A DNA stretch of 6,603 nucleotides. Origin: Rhodoferax sp. Its GTDB lineage: Bacteria > Pseudomonadota > Gammaproteobacteria > Burkholderiales > Burkholderiaceae. The position numbers were made by a program, and so were the translations under genes. The stretch covers positions 1 to 6,603 of the forward strand of contig JAQGNA010000635.1 of NCBI GenBank assembly GCA_028292075.1. Direction: 5' to 3'. The notes beneath the pieces were generated by a model that saw only the letters and a program-made list of their open reading frames with translations, ran no database searches and was not told the DNA's origin. Below, piece after piece: positions 6,049-6,603 of this stretch (position 1 is its first letter; every line of letters begins with the position of its first letter).

Positions 6049-6154
6049 GCAGCTGCAAGCCCGGCTTCTTGCCGATGCCGAGACGATGGCCGCTTGCGGT
6101 CAGTTTCAAATTTTTGGCGGACGACAAACTTGCTCGGGGAACCGGCGGGCGGGC
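6049..6154. other. Spacer between fghA and eptA without a clear terminator
   Basis: This stretch separates the hydrolase stop codon from the PmrA-like repeat. It contains an AT-rich patch (CAAATTTTTGG, about 6107-6117) and a small CCGCAAGCGG inverted repeat (about 6091-6100), but no stem followed by a T run on either strand. Read-through from the hydrolase gene into eptA is therefore possible. Confidence 0.35.
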
Positions 6155-6603
6155 TCAACGACCGAGACGCGCCGCATGGTGCGCCAGATGGTCGGCCATG
6201 AAGCTCTGGATGAAATAGTAGCCGTGGTCATAGCCTTCGTGGCGGCGCAGTGTCAGCGGTTGGCCGAGCTCGGCGCAGGCACCTTCAAAAAGCGCCGGAT
6301 GCAATTGCTCGGCGAGGAATTTGTCTGCGAGGCCCTGGTCGACGAGGATGCCGTCGGGGTAGGGCGCGACGGGCTGGTGTTGCATCAGGGCCGTGGCGTC
6401 GTGCTCGGTCCAGCGGCTCTGGTCGGCGCCGAGGTAACCGGTGAAAGCCTTGTGGCCCCAAGGGCATTGCGTGGGCGCGCAAATCGGTGCCAAAGCCGAC
6501 AGCGACCTGAAGCGTCCGGGGTGGCGCAGCGCCAAGGTCAGCGCGCCGTGTCCGCCCATCGAATGGCCGAACAGGCCGATGCGTTCACCGTCCACCGGGA
6601 GCT
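6155..6603 (-). CDS. fghA: S-formylglutathione hydrolase, C-terminal half (cut by window edge)
   Basis: This esterase-D-type alpha/beta hydrolase splits S-formylglutathione into formate and glutathione, the second step of glutathione-dependent formaldehyde detoxification. The 148 visible residues are about half of the usual 280; the N-terminal half lies past the window edge. The complete catalytic triad is visible: Ser in GHSMGGHGAL (codon 6562-6560), Asp in VDQGLADKFL (second Asp, equivalent to human ESD D226), and His in GYDHGYYFI. The segment CPWGHKAFTGYLG is also characteristic of the family. The in-frame GTG at 6595 is an internal valine, because similarity continues upstream of it to the edge. 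It is usually paired with the glutathione-dependent alcohol dehydrogenase adhC/frmA, which would be expected upstream, outside the window. It is co-oriented with eptA, but no functional link is known. Confidence 0.93.
   Translation of the reverse strand, partial: LPVDGERIGLFGHSMGGHGALTLALRHPGRFRSLSALAPICAPTQCPWGHKAFTGYLGADQSRWTEHDATALMQHQPVAPYPDGILVDQGLADKFLAEQLHPALFEGACAELGQPLTLRRHEGYDHGYYFIQSFMADHLAHHAARLGR

Noticed and set aside
6091..6100. CCGCAAGCGG (minus strand) as an intrinsic terminator after fghA
   Set aside because: The stem is only four pairs with a two-base loop and no T run follows on the minus strand.

Overview
The window is GC-rich, tightly packed bacterial chromosome. Protein types and composition point to a betaproteobacterium of the Burkholderiales, most like Comamonadaceae (Variovorax/Acidovorax type); that placement is inferred from family resemblance and GC content, not from a marker gene. 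There are five genes, two of them read divergently from one control region. I see no rRNA or tRNA gene, insertion sequence, CRISPR array or sign of recent transfer.

Left part (1-2942), a nitrate uptake module: a NarK/NasA-family nitrate transporter (minus strand) lies back to back with a regulator (plus strand). The regulator has a degenerate NasT-type receiver, an ANTAR RNA-binding domain, then two PilJ/NarX-like sensor modules, each with a nitrate-sensing P-box-like motif. The gap between them holds a near-perfect sigma-54 promoter pointing at the transporter. A leader of about 109 nt follows, with two tandem 6-bp hairpins carrying almost identical hexaloops (GACGAA, GACGAC), then a GC hairpin just before the ribosome binding site. 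Together these read as a self-contained circuit: nitrogen limitation through sigma-54, and nitrate through an ANTAR protein that acts on the leader RNA. It parallels Klebsiella NasR/nasF, but with a different protein architecture.

Middle part (2943-4219): a PA0069-family radical SAM protein is preceded by a good sigma-70 promoter overlapped by a textbook LexA (SOS) box. This indicates DNA-damage induction and fixes the start at the ATG at 3110.

Right part (4179-6603, minus strand): a complete EptA/MCR-type lipid A phosphoethanolamine transferase, whose 3' end overlaps the radical SAM gene tail to tail by 41 bp. A PmrA-box-like direct repeat (CTTAA, 11-bp period) lies just upstream of its start. 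Upstream of that is the C-terminal half of an S-formylglutathione hydrolase, cut by the window edge.

The most notable items are the REC-ANTAR-PilJ-PilJ regulator with its matching RNA leader, the SOS box on the radical SAM gene, and the PmrA-like box on eptA.
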